The notes beneath the pieces were generated by a model. That model was not told where the DNA came from, did not search any database, and saw nothing but the letters and a program-made list of their open reading frames with translations. The translations under genes and the position numbers were made by a program. A stretch of 64,000 nucleotides of DNA from Salinivirga cyanobacteriivorans (GTDB lineage: Bacteria; Bacteroidota; Bacteroidia; Bacteroidales; Salinivirgaceae), in NCBI RefSeq assembly GCF_001443605.1, contig NZ_CP013118.1, forward strand, positions 1,209,075 through 1,273,074, read 5' to 3'. The stretch's first letter is position 1. Each line of letters starts with the position of its first letter. Below are positions 36,851 to 45,354 of the stretch, piece by piece.

Positions 36851-38671
36851 TTATCTTTTCCTGCGGAATAACATCACCAATACAATCAGGGCCAAAATAA
36901 TAATGGCACCAATCATAATATTCATATTGGTTTTGCTGATGCTTACCATAGCAGCTTTTTCTTTTTTCTCAGGTACATTATCCTGACCCAATACAAGGAA
37001 TTGATCACCTGTTTTTTCAACCACTGTACGGTACCACCATTCGGGGTAACCTGGTTGTTCAAGTTCAATAACTCCTGTTCCGTTAGTCAGAAATTCACCG
37101 CTTTCCTCTTTTTTAACGTTTCCATCAACATATTTCATCATTATGAATTGGAACAGCTCTTTCCAACGCTCAAATGTGTATTGACCGGCATTGATAGAAT
37201 AATCAGAGACCATTTTTGTAGCTCTGTATGGGGAGCTTTGATAAAGCGCTTTAGCTTTTTGATCGATTTCAGCTACTTCTTTTTTGAACTTCTCATCTAA
37301 TTCGTTCATAGCTTCGCGAATATCAGGTTCAATCATATTGTAACGCAAATATGCAAAGTTCGACACCATGTTAAAAATCCAGAACGCGGATGTTTCTGAC
37401 CATTCATACATACTTCCGTTGCCTTCGCGATATGCCTCAGGAGCTTTTTTCATTCCGGCATAAAAAGGCACATATACTGATGTAGCAGCATCATCAACGC
37501 TAAACCAGTTAATTCCACCAATTGGATCGGGCAACCAGCTGCGTGACTGTGTTACAAAAGAGAATCCGGTTTGCTGCGTAGCAGTGGCCCTTTCATTGCA
37601 ATACTCAACTGAATCTACTTCCCAGGTTAACGGACGCCAGCGATATGGACGCTCAAATGGACCTGCTCCAATATCTTTGCGCATATCCAGTGGTGTACCT
37701 TCCAGGTGGTCGCGCATAAAATCCTGTACATCGTGCGCAGACAATTTATTCTCTGGTTTAATCCACAGTGGCATGCGGTTGGTTGCAATACCTTGTTCAT
37801 TTTTCTCTATTTTACCACTGGCATAATCAAAGTACTGTTCCATCTCGGGATTGATATCTTTGAAAAATGACCAAACACGCATTTCGCAAAAACGGGCTCC
37901 GCCGAAAGTCAGGGGAGCATAAACATCTGAGAAACTAAAATTCTTATCTTCACCTTCATAGTAACCTTTTTCTTTTGCAAAAGAAATTACGTCAGGCGAA
38001 TGAAAAGTCGTTTGTTCTTTATTGAACCAATCATTTTTTTCCTGGATGGGGAAAGTGGTTATACGCGCCTGGTTGGCATGAGCCGACACATAACCATCAG
38101 GGATTTGGCGGGCTACATAAACAATACCCTTGTTTCCCGGTCCTTTTCCAATAATTTCCATGATCCATACTTCATTCTTATCGGCAATAGATAATGATTC
38201 ACCTGAACTATAATATCCATATTCTGAGGTTAGTTCAACCATTGTTTTGATAGCTTCGCGAGCCGTTTTGGCACGTTGAAGCGTTAGGTAAATTAAGCTG
38301 CCATAATCAATGATCCCGGTTGTATCGCGAAGTTCGCTTCTTCCACCATAAGTTGTTTCACCAATTGCCAATTGATGTTCATTCATATTTCCGACCACAG
38401 CATAAGTATGTTCAACCTGGTCAATTTCTCCAAGATACTTCCCGGTATCCCATTCATAAACCTTTACTTTACTGCCCTTTGGATAATCGGCAGCTGGCCT
38501 GAAATACAATTCACCATAAAGCACATGTGAATCTGCAGCATAACTAATAATGTTAGAACCATCGGTAGAAGCACCTTTGGTTACCAGAAAATTGGTACAG
38601 GCATCAGCCGGTAAAAAGGCAAAGGCCGTAACAAAAAGGGCCAGAATCGATGCAATAATTGTTCTTCTCAT
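36851..38671 (-). CDS. C69/U34-family dipeptidase with C-terminal anchor
   Basis: Ntn-type peptidase cleaving small peptides. The 606-aa protein has a signal peptide ending DACTNFLVTKGAS; the Cys exposed after cleavage (near residue 25) is the catalytic nucleophile of the family. YGGRSELRDTTG and YYSSGESLSIADKNEVWIMEI (part) are U34 signatures. The C-terminus has one membrane helix (IMIGAIIILALIVLVMLF) followed by RRKR, so the enzyme is probably held at a membrane. It is a single-gene unit with its own terminator. Confidence 0.9.
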   Translation of the reverse strand: MRRTIIASILALFVTAFAFLPADACTNFLVTKGASTDGSNIISYAADSHVLYGELYFRPAADYPKGSKVKVYEWDTGKYLGEIDQVEHTYAVVGNMNEHQLAIGETTYGGRSELRDTTGIIDYGSLIYLTLQRAKTAREAIKTMVELTSEYGYYSSGESLSIADKNEVWIMEIIGKGPGNKGIVYVARQIPDGYVSAHANQARITTFPIQEKNDWFNKEQTTFHSPDVISFAKEKGYYEGEDKNFSFSDVYAPLTFGGARFCEMRVWSFFKDINPEMEQYFDYASGKIEKNEQGIATNRMPLWIKPENKLSAHDVQDFMRDHLEGTPLDMRKDIGAGPFERPYRWRPLTWEVDSVEYCNERATATQQTGFSFVTQSRSWLPDPIGGINWFSVDDAATSVYVPFYAGMKKAPEAYREGNGSMYEWSETSAFWIFNMVSNFAYLRYNMIEPDIREAMNELDEKFKKEVAEIDQKAKALYQSSPYRATKMVSDYSINAGQYTFERWKELFQFIMMKYVDGNVKKEESGEFLTNGTGVIELEQPGYPEWWYRTVVEKTGDQFLVLGQDNVPEKKEKAAMVSISKTNMNIMIGAIIILALIVLVMLFRRKR

Positions 38672-39301
38672 TGGTCTTTATTTAATTGTTTATAATGTCA
38701 ATAGCAACAAAAATAGAAAAAATATTGTCAATACCTTACCTTCTGAGATAAGTGTGCATAAATGTACATTTAAACAAATTAAAACCACTTTCAGAAAAGA
38801 GCAATTGACCTTAGACTTTAAGCGTATAAAGATATAGAGTTTGAAATAATTTCCAATTCGGAAAAAATTAGCAATACGATCCTGCACAAAATTTTCAAAA
38901 AAATCCGTATCTTAGCAAAGTATTGCACAAAATCCGAAATAGCGCGGGATTTGTGCATATTTTTTGGCCGGCCATGCACGAAACCGGCGTAATTTAGTAA
39001 TTGTAAACTTATAATAAATATGAATCTAGCCATGATCCGCCCGCTGGTGGAATACCCACCCGCATAATCATAAAACTAAAAAGCTTATGCGGCAGGAATT
39101 TAATTCTTCATGGCGAGCTCCATCCCGATTAGCATCGGGACAAGTAATGACCATTAAAATCAAAATTATAACCATATGAACCGAGCCATGACAAAAAACT
39201 GAAACCACCCGCATAATCATAAAACTAAAAAGCTTATGCGGCAGGAATTTAATTCTTCATGGCGAGCTCCATATGACCATTAAAATCAAAATTATAACCA
39301 T
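38672..39301 (+). promoter_or_regulatory. Long structured leader region of purA
   Basis: The 630 bp before purA hold several structures. GCACAAAATCC (38925-38935) pairs with GGATTTGTGC (38947-38956), followed by ATATTTTTT like a terminator. GCCGG/CCGGC pair at 38967-38989. A sequence unit ending in the purA start context is present twice (39056-39180 and 39206-39305); the first copy has an extra insertion with CCCGAT/ATCGGG. Each copy has a hairpin CCGCATAA/TTATGCGG (39060-39092, 39209-39241). Two short ORFs begin with ATG in the same context as purA: 39020-39067 (15 aa) and 39176-39202 (8 aa). Role unproven. Confidence 0.5.
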
Positions 39302-39305
39302 ATGA
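39056..39305. repeat. Direct duplication in the purA leader
   Basis: Copy 1 (39056-39180) and copy 2 (39206-39305) are the same sequence except for about 23 extra bases in copy 1 after the CGAGCTCCAT segment. Both end in ATTATAACCATATGAA, which is the translation start context of purA in copy 2 and of an 8-codon ORF in copy 1. Confidence 0.9.
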
Positions 39306-40564
39306 AAATCGATGTGCTTTTAGGCCTGCAATGGGGCGACGAGGGAAAAGGTAAAGGTGTGGATTTACTCACACCCAGATACGATGTAATAACACGTTTT
39401 CAGGGAGGTCCAAATGCAGGTCACTCTTTAGAATTCCATGGAAAGAAGCACATTTTACACCTGATACCGTCCGGCATTTTTCATGACAGCATAAACCTGA
39501 TTGGCAACGGTGTAGTAATAGATCCGGTGAAATTCGAGGAAGAAATTGACAACCTGAAAAAACTTGGCATTGAGCCGGAAAGCAAGCTGCTTATATCGCG
39601 CAAAGCACATTTGATCTTACCAACGCACCGCATACTGGATGCCGCCATTGAGGCTGCAAAAGGGAAAGAAAAAATCGGATCGACTTTACGCGGCATCGGG
39701 CCAACGTATCGCGATAAAATTGGTCGTGACGGGCTGCGCGTTGGTGACATAGAAACAGCCGACTTTAAGCAAAAATATGAAAGGCTTAAAGCCAAGCATG
39801 AGCTTTTGCTGGGGCAGTATGATTTTGAGTATGACCTTAAGGAAGATGAAAAAGCATGGTTTGAAGCCATTGAAACCATGAAAAATTTTGAGTTGGTAAA
39901 TTCCGAATATCGTATCAACCAATATATTGAACAGGACAAAAAAATACTGGCAGAAGGTGCTCAGGGCACACTGCTTGATGTGGACTTTGGCTCCTACCCT
40001 TTCGTTACTTCCTCCAACACAACCATAGGTGGAGCATGCACAGGTATGGGTATTGCACCACAAACAATTGGAAATGTAATTGGTATTGTTAAAGCTTACT
40101 GCACACGAGTGGGATCGGGCCCATTCCCTTCAGAGCTACATGATAATGACGGGCAGCAACTTAGAGACAAAGGTGCCGAATACGGTTCAACAACTGGTCG
40201 CCCGCGCCGATGTGGCTGGCTCGATTTGGTAGCGCTAAAGTATGTGGTTATGCTAAATGGCGTAACTGAAATTATTCTAACCAAAGCAGACGTGCTGGAT
40301 GAATTTGAGACAATTCAAATTTGTACAGCCTACAAGATAAATGGTAAAGAGACGACCGAACTGCCTTTTGACATCAACACCCCGATAGAACCCGTTTACA
40401 CGGAATTAAAAGGCTGGAATACACAAATTAAAGAAATGCGCAAACCTGAAGAATTGCCAGGGGCATTTAATGATTATTTAAAATTTATTGAAGATTACAT
40501 TAATGTACCTGTAAGTATTGTCTCTGTTGGACCAGACCGCGATGCAACGATATACATGAAATAA
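39302..40564 (+). CDS. purA: Adenylosuccinate synthetase
   Basis: GTP-dependent joining of IMP and aspartate, the first step of AMP synthesis. The 420-aa protein has the N-terminal GLQWGDEGKGKGVD nucleotide loop, FQGGPNAGHSL, GIGPTYRDK and the C-terminal GPDRDATI. Length is normal. It is preceded by an unusually long leader with duplicated start context and is the only + strand gene in its neighbourhood. Confidence 0.97.
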   Translation: MKIDVLLGLQWGDEGKGKGVDLLTPRYDVITRFQGGPNAGHSLEFHGKKHILHLIPSGIFHDSINLIGNGVVIDPVKFEEEIDNLKKLGIEPESKLLISRKAHLILPTHRILDAAIEAAKGKEKIGSTLRGIGPTYRDKIGRDGLRVGDIETADFKQKYERLKAKHELLLGQYDFEYDLKEDEKAWFEAIETMKNFELVNSEYRINQYIEQDKKILAEGAQGTLLDVDFGSYPFVTSSNTTIGGACTGMGIAPQTIGNVIGIVKAYCTRVGSGPFPSELHDNDGQQLRDKGAEYGSTTGRPRRCGWLDLVALKYVVMLNGVTEIILTKADVLDEFETIQICTAYKINGKETTELPFDINTPIEPVYTELKGWNTQIKEMRKPEELPGAFNDYLKFIEDYINVPVSIVSVGPDRDATIYMK

Positions 40565-40595
40565 GCAAAGCAATTACTTTGAAGGTATGTGGATT

Positions 40596-40616
40596 GGCAT
40601 AATCTAAAATTATGCC
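40596..40616 (+). terminator. Hairpin after purA
   Basis: GGCATAAT (40596-40603) and ATTATGCC (40609-40616) form a perfect 8-bp stem with loop CTAAA. There is no T run after it, so it is a weak terminator or an mRNA end stabiliser between convergent genes. Confidence 0.35.
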
Positions 40617-40663
40617 TGAACAATTGCCATAATTACGGCTAAAGGGAAAACACCCCAGAAAAC

Positions 40664-42703
40664 TCAGGGCAAGGGAAGATATACAAAAAACTCAGACCCC
40701 TCACCCTCTTGACTTTGCACTTTAATTTTGCCACCGTGCTTAGTGGCAAATTCTTTACTCAGAAGCAAACCTAACCCGGTTCCTTTTTCCTGGTTTGTAC
40801 CAGGTGTTGTTACCTTTTCAGAAATTTTAAAAAGCTTCTTCTGGGTCTCATTTGGCATTCCTACTCCAAAATCTTTAACTGATATAACTATGCATTTATT
40901 TTTTTGCATAGCGTCTATCACTATTTTACCTCCTTTATGGCTAAATTTAATTGCATTTGATATTAAATTTCTCAAAATGGTATTAATCATATTTTTATCC
41001 CCATAGGCGTCAAGTTCAGCCGGGACCTGTACATCAGCATGAATATTTTTTTCTGATATCTGGCTATAGAGTCCGGTTATACATTCATCAACCAATTGGT
41101 ATAATTTAAAGGGAACAGGATCGAATTTTGTGTGATTCATCTGCGATCCGGCCCATTCTAGCAAATTCTGAAGCAATTTATATGAGTTTCTACTTGATTT
41201 ATAAATATTACCAGCATATTGCTTTATCGTTTCTTTATCGTATTTATCAATTTTGGTGTATAAAAAATTAGAGAAACCCATAATCGCATTGAAAGGATTT
41301 TTCAAATCATGCGATATTATTGAAAAGAACTTATCTTTTGTGGCATTTAATTCTTCGAGTTCTTTGCTTCGATTGGTAAGATCCTGCTTTGCCTGCCTCA
41401 ATTCTTTTTCGACTTCCTTTAATTTACTAACATCTATCGCCAATTGAAAATGGGCCTCCCTGCCATCAACCCATCTTATTGGGCGATCAATTATATAAAA
41501 GTCTTTTTTTAGCGATTCGTTAAAGTGCTCCCAATAACATGACTTATTTTTTGTGAAAATTTCATCATGTTTGCAAAAAGAACAGGGTTCATCGTTGTTT
41601 TGCAAGGCCCTGAAGCATTTTTCACCCGAAATATTGTGTCCTACAACCTCATTAACAGCCTGATTGGCAAATAATATTTCATAGGTATACTTATCTGCCA
41701 CATAGATAGGTTCTGTAATGCTGTTCAAGAGTGAGAGAAACTGTTCCCGCTCTGTCTTCAGTATCTCATTACTCTCATTAAGTTTTTCGTTTATTACGTT
41801 TAATTCTTCATAAGCAGAATTTAGTTCTTCCAAATTAACTTCCAGCTCATGATTCAATTCTGCTACTTTAAACTCCTCAATCTTTCGGTCGGTTATATTC
41901 TCTTTAACGGCAATATAACCTACATGCAGGCTGTCCTGGTACAAGGGTGCGAGGGTGGCCCTTTCCCAAAAATGCGTGCCGTTTTTATGCTTATTAATAA
42001 ACTCACCTACCCAAACTTTTCCATTAGAAATGGTCTCCCACATTTCTTTGTAGACTTCCGGTGATGTTTTTTCTGATTTTAATATCCTGGGATTTTCTCC
42101 TATTGCCTCTTCAACTGTGTAACCCGTTAATTCAGTAAATTTCGGATTTACATATTCAATTGTGCCATCCAAATCAGTAATTACTACAGAAGTAGGACTT
42201 TGTTCTACAGCTGTATGAAACCGGTTTGCTTCATATCTTGCCTTTACCTTTTCTTCTATATCAAATATTACGGAATGTAAAATTATTCCTGTTTTTGTAT
42301 TAACAGGATGGCTGTATACTTCCACATTCCTTATTTCCCCATTTTTTAACCTGTGCCTGAATAAAAAGTAATTTCTTTTCTGAGTTTTAGCTTTGTGGAT
42401 TTCAGCTGCTATTTCATCTTCTGTTAAAATATTAATTTCTGATATTTTCATGCTCAGCATTTCCCGCGCACTATAACCGTAATAATTCAGAGCTCCGTCA
42501 TTGGCATCAAGAATATTCCCTGTTGCAGGATCAATAAGTAAACCTATTGTTTTACTTTCGCTAAAAACACCCTTGTAATCAATTTGTGTTATTGAATCAC
42601 CATTACCTGGTACTGTTTGGGCAAACTCCTCAATAGTTTTATAGAGCGGACTATTACGCTCCTTGCTATATTGTTTCAGTATTTCATTTAACTTTTCTCT
42701 CAT
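40664..42703 (-). CDS. Cytoplasmic multi-PAS sensor histidine kinase
   Basis: The 679-aa soluble kinase has no signal peptide or membrane helix. It contains PAS domains at about 45-160 and 165-285 (ITDLDGTIEYVNPKFTELTG), a coiled coil, a third PAS (about 335-425) with the Cys-rich segment EKCFRALQNNDEPCSFCKHD, HisKA with FSIISHDLKNPF near residue 470, and an HATPase (NLISNAIKFSHKGG, GTGLGLLLS). The CX(11)CXXC pattern suggests redox or metal sensing; that is inference. No response regulator is adjacent. Confidence 0.92.
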   Translation of the reverse strand: MREKLNEILKQYSKERNSPLYKTIEEFAQTVPGNGDSITQIDYKGVFSESKTIGLLIDPATGNILDANDGALNYYGYSAREMLSMKISEINILTEDEIAAEIHKAKTQKRNYFLFRHRLKNGEIRNVEVYSHPVNTKTGIILHSVIFDIEEKVKARYEANRFHTAVEQSPTSVVITDLDGTIEYVNPKFTELTGYTVEEAIGENPRILKSEKTSPEVYKEMWETISNGKVWVGEFINKHKNGTHFWERATLAPLYQDSLHVGYIAVKENITDRKIEEFKVAELNHELEVNLEELNSAYEELNVINEKLNESNEILKTEREQFLSLLNSITEPIYVADKYTYEILFANQAVNEVVGHNISGEKCFRALQNNDEPCSFCKHDEIFTKNKSCYWEHFNESLKKDFYIIDRPIRWVDGREAHFQLAIDVSKLKEVEKELRQAKQDLTNRSKELEELNATKDKFFSIISHDLKNPFNAIMGFSNFLYTKIDKYDKETIKQYAGNIYKSSRNSYKLLQNLLEWAGSQMNHTKFDPVPFKLYQLVDECITGLYSQISEKNIHADVQVPAELDAYGDKNMINTILRNLISNAIKFSHKGGKIVIDAMQKNKCIVISVKDFGVGMPNETQKKLFKISEKVTTPGTNQEKGTGLGLLLSKEFATKHGGKIKVQSQEGEGSEFFVYLPLP

Positions 42704-42738
42704 AACTACCGGAGTAATTTTCAGCTGAACCTAATTTA

Positions 42739-42768
42739 TAAATATAAAAATATTAAATTAGATACAAA
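42739..42768 (-). promoter_or_regulatory. Promoter of the PAS histidine kinase
   Basis: On the - strand TTTG (42765-42768), 18-nt spacer, TATATTTA (42739-42746), one mismatch from consensus, about 35 bp before the ATG. Confidence 0.55.
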
Positions 42769-42790
42769 GCTGTACCGTGAATAAAACAAC

Positions 42791-42836
42791 AAAAAAAACG
42801 GCCACCATGGAAAATCTATAGTGGCCGTTCTGTTTT
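42791..42836. terminator. Bidirectional terminator after tryptophanase
   Basis: ACGGCCAC (42798-42805) and GTGGCCGT (42821-42828) form the stem. A run of eight A on the + side gives a strong T run for the - strand tnaA transcript; a weaker T run exists on the + strand. Confidence 0.85.
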
Positions 42837-42849
42837 TAAAATAATAATT

Positions 42850-44226
42850 TTATGCTTTCTCCAGCTCAACTGTAAAGTGTCGCATAATTGGGGCTTCATT
42901 CTTTATTTTGTAGCCTTTGGTAATTGTATGCCGTCTGTCATAAACATTTTTAGCAGCAGCAGCAATTACATCCATATGGTTATTGGTATACACCCTTCTG
43001 GGGATGGCCAAACGCAATAATTCCATTTTCGGGTAACGGTTTTCGCGCGTATCCGGGTCACGGTCAGCCAACAGAGTTCCAATTTCCACACCTCTTATTC
43101 CAGCCTCAAGATATAATTCGATTCCCAGGGTTTGCGCAATATACTCCTCTTTTGGCACATTTGGCAATACCTTTCTGGCATCAATAAATATAGCATGTCC
43201 GCCAGCCGGGCGCTGATATGGAACGTTATACTCATCAAGTTTTTGCCCCAAATAAGCTACCTGCCTGATACGGGTTTCGAGGTATTCAAATTCGGTTCCT
43301 TCGTCGAGCCCAACTGCAAGCGCATTCATATCGCGGCCACTCATACCGCCATATGTTATAAAACCCTCGAACATAATATTATAAGTCGAAGCCTTTTTAA
43401 AAACTTCTTCATCTCTGAAACATACAAATCCGCCCATATTAACTATGGCATCTTTTTTTGACGACATTGTAGCATAGTGGGCATACTGGTACATTTCCAA
43501 AACAATTTCTTTAATGGACTTGTCTGCATACCCCTGCTCACGAGTTTTAATAAAGTAGGCATTTTCTGCAAAACGTGCAGAATCAAACAGCAGTTTCACG
43601 CCATATTTATCAGCCATTTCAGCCACTCCCTTAATATTGGCCATTGAAACAGGCTGCCCACCAGCAGTATTATTGGTCAATGTAACCACAATAAACGGTG
43701 TTTTTTCCCGGGGAGTGTCTTTCAGCACATCCTCCAATTTTGATAAGTCAATATTACCTTTAAAAGGATGCTCATTTTCAGGATCAAAAGCTTCGTCAAT
43801 GGTGCAGTCTATGGCATGTGCACTCCGAAACTCAATATGTCCTTTGGTTGTATCGAAATGGCTGTTGCCCGGAACAATATCTCCGGATTTAACCAAAACA
43901 GAAAAAAGCACATTTTCAGCAGCGCGCCCCTGATGCGTAGGTAAAAAATAATCAAATCCCAGAATATCTTTCAGGGCTTTTTTCATATTGTAATAGCTTC
44001 TTGCTCCTGCATAAGACTCATCACCAGTCATCATAGCAGCCCATTGCCGGTCGCTCATAGCGCCGGTTCCCGAATCGGTAAGTAAATCAATGTAAACTTG
44101 CTCACTTGAAAGATTAAATAAGTTGTAACGGGCGTCATTAATCCACTTTTCACGCTCTTCGCGTGTGCTTTTACGGATCGACTCCACCATTTTTATTTTA
44201 TAGGATTCTGCAAATGGAATATCCAT
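42850..44226 (-). CDS. tnaA: Tryptophanase
   Basis: PLP-dependent lyase that splits tryptophan to indole, pyruvate and ammonia. The 458-aa protein shows LLTDSGTGAMSDRQWAAMM, DSARFAENAYFIK, and the PLP lysine motif MSSKKDAIVNMGG. The overall sequence follows Bacteroidota tryptophanases more closely than tyrosine phenol-lyase, though the two families are alike and substrate cannot be proven by eye. It has its own consensus promoter, a leader of about 150 nt with a short ORF, and a strong terminator. With iorA/iorB elsewhere in the window it points to aromatic amino acid breakdown. Confidence 0.92.
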   Translation of the reverse strand: MDIPFAESYKIKMVESIRKSTREEREKWINDARYNLFNLSSEQVYIDLLTDSGTGAMSDRQWAAMMTGDESYAGARSYYNMKKALKDILGFDYFLPTHQGRAAENVLFSVLVKSGDIVPGNSHFDTTKGHIEFRSAHAIDCTIDEAFDPENEHPFKGNIDLSKLEDVLKDTPREKTPFIVVTLTNNTAGGQPVSMANIKGVAEMADKYGVKLLFDSARFAENAYFIKTREQGYADKSIKEIVLEMYQYAHYATMSSKKDAIVNMGGFVCFRDEEVFKKASTYNIMFEGFITYGGMSGRDMNALAVGLDEGTEFEYLETRIRQVAYLGQKLDEYNVPYQRPAGGHAIFIDARKVLPNVPKEEYIAQTLGIELYLEAGIRGVEIGTLLADRDPDTRENRYPKMELLRLAIPRRVYTNNHMDVIAAAAKNVYDRRHTITKGYKIKNEAPIMRHFTVELEKA

Positions 44227-44289
44227 AATTATGATATTTAAAAAGTTTATAATTTTTTGATAAGAAGATAATCGGAGGGAGAAAAGCTA

Positions 44290-44370
44290 CTAATAGTGAA
44301 AAACATCGCGGCGCTTAATATTCAAATAGCGCGTGGCAGCCAGAACGGTTATGTCAGTTTTTACATCCAT
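44290..44370 (-). CDS. Candidate 26-aa leader ORF upstream of tnaA
   Basis: An ATG-TAG frame encodes MDVKTDITVLAATRYLNIK then RRDVFHY. It begins about 5 nt after the predicted tnaA transcription start and ends 63 bp before the tnaA ATG. A GCGCT/AGCGC hairpin lies within it. Unlike E. coli TnaC it has no Trp and no Pro, so it is not a TnaC homolog by sequence. It may be chance. Confidence 0.3.
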   Translation of the reverse strand: MDVKTDITVLAATRYLNIKRRDVFHY

Positions 44371-44380
44371 ATTTGAAAGC

Positions 44381-44411
44381 CAAAATTAAATATTTGTTCC
44401 TTTTTTTCAAA
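44381..44411 (-). promoter_or_regulatory. tnaA promoter (exact consensus)
   Basis: On the - strand TTTG (44408-44411), 19-nt spacer, TAATTTTG (44381-44388): both elements match the Bacteroidota consensus exactly. The predicted start is about 44375. Confidence 0.75.
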
Positions 44412-44431
44412 GACATTAAACTTAAAACCCA

Positions 44432-44439
44432 TATTTTTG
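44432..44439 (+). promoter_or_regulatory. -7 box of the DUF3078 gene
   Basis: TATTTTTG is an exact TAnnTTTG; the -33 region is T-rich without clear TTTG. Its position supports translation from the ATG at 44482 rather than from the ATG at 44437, which lies inside the box. Confidence 0.45.
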
Positions 44440-44481
44440 TTTATCTATTTTCAAAACCCAAAAATCAGAAAAAGAATTAAT

Positions 44482-45354
44482 ATGAGGCTACTTACAACTA
44501 TTATACTCACAATGGCAGTAATTATTTCATATGGACAGCAAGATACAGCAAAAACAATTGAGCAAAAAAAAGACACTGTGTGGACATTCGAAGGTCAATC
44601 GAGCCTGAACTTTACGCAAGGATTTCTGGAAAACTGGTCGCAAGGTGGTGAAAATTTTTTAAGCACATTACTTTTAAACGATTACACCATATCTTACGAT
44701 AAAAAACGTGCATCATGGGAAAACAGTTTTAATTACAAACTAGGTGGCACTCAGCAAGGAGATCAGGACATGAGGAAAACAGAAGATATATTTGAATTCA
44801 ATAGTAAATTTGGTTATGATATATCGAATCGCAACATCTTTTTCTCAAACATCATTAACTTCAAAACACAATTTCTTAAGGGTTTCGACTATGGTAGCGG
44901 GAACGATAGTGTAGCAATAAGTCGATTCCTTAACCCCGGTCACCTGGTTATTGCAACAGGTTTTGAATACAAATACGATAAAATATTAAGTGCCATGGTA
45001 TCGCCGCTATCAGGGAAAGCAACTTTTATGACAGATACTGTAAAATACAATCCCGAAACTTTTGGTATAGACAGCGATAAAAATTTCAGAGCAGAGATGG
45101 GGGCATACATTCGAATAAAATTCAAGAAAGAGCTGATTAAGAATGTCAGTATTAACACATCACTTGAACTATTTAACAATTATTTTGACCATCCTGAAAA
45201 TATTGATATTGACTGGCAATCAACAATAACTTTTAAGGCCAATGATTTTATCAAAACTGTCTTGTTCACACATTTTGTATATGACCAAAATGTTTCACAA
45301 TACTGGCAGGTAAAAGAGACCCTTGGTATTGGTATAGCGTACAGCATTAAATAA
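44482..45354 (+). CDS. DUF3078 family outer-membrane protein
   Basis: About 290 aa with a signal peptide (MRLLTTIILTMAVIISYGQ). The SSLNFTQGFLENWSQGGENF segment and the alternating beta strands to the end fit the DUF3078 family, thought to be beta-barrel outer-membrane proteins of Bacteroidota. Start at 44482 gives a clean signal peptide; an upstream ATG at 44437 would add 15 charged residues. Its end overlaps the end of the convergent UbiA gene by 8 bp. Function unknown. Confidence 0.82.
   Translation: MRLLTTIILTMAVIISYGQQDTAKTIEQKKDTVWTFEGQSSLNFTQGFLENWSQGGENFLSTLLLNDYTISYDKKRASWENSFNYKLGGTQQGDQDMRKTEDIFEFNSKFGYDISNRNIFFSNIINFKTQFLKGFDYGSGNDSVAISRFLNPGHLVIATGFEYKYDKILSAMVSPLSGKATFMTDTVKYNPETFGIDSDKNFRAEMGAYIRIKFKKELIKNVSINTSLELFNNYFDHPENIDIDWQSTITFKANDFIKTVLFTHFVYDQNVSQYWQVKETLGIGIAYSIK

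Noticed and set aside
39481-39939. 152-codon - strand frame antisense to purA
   Set aside because: purA is a certain gene on the other strand; the frame is Ser-rich shadow sequence.
44290-44370. TnaC homolog before tnaA
   Set aside because: The leader ORF has no Trp or Pro and no similarity to TnaC; kept only as an unassigned short ORF.
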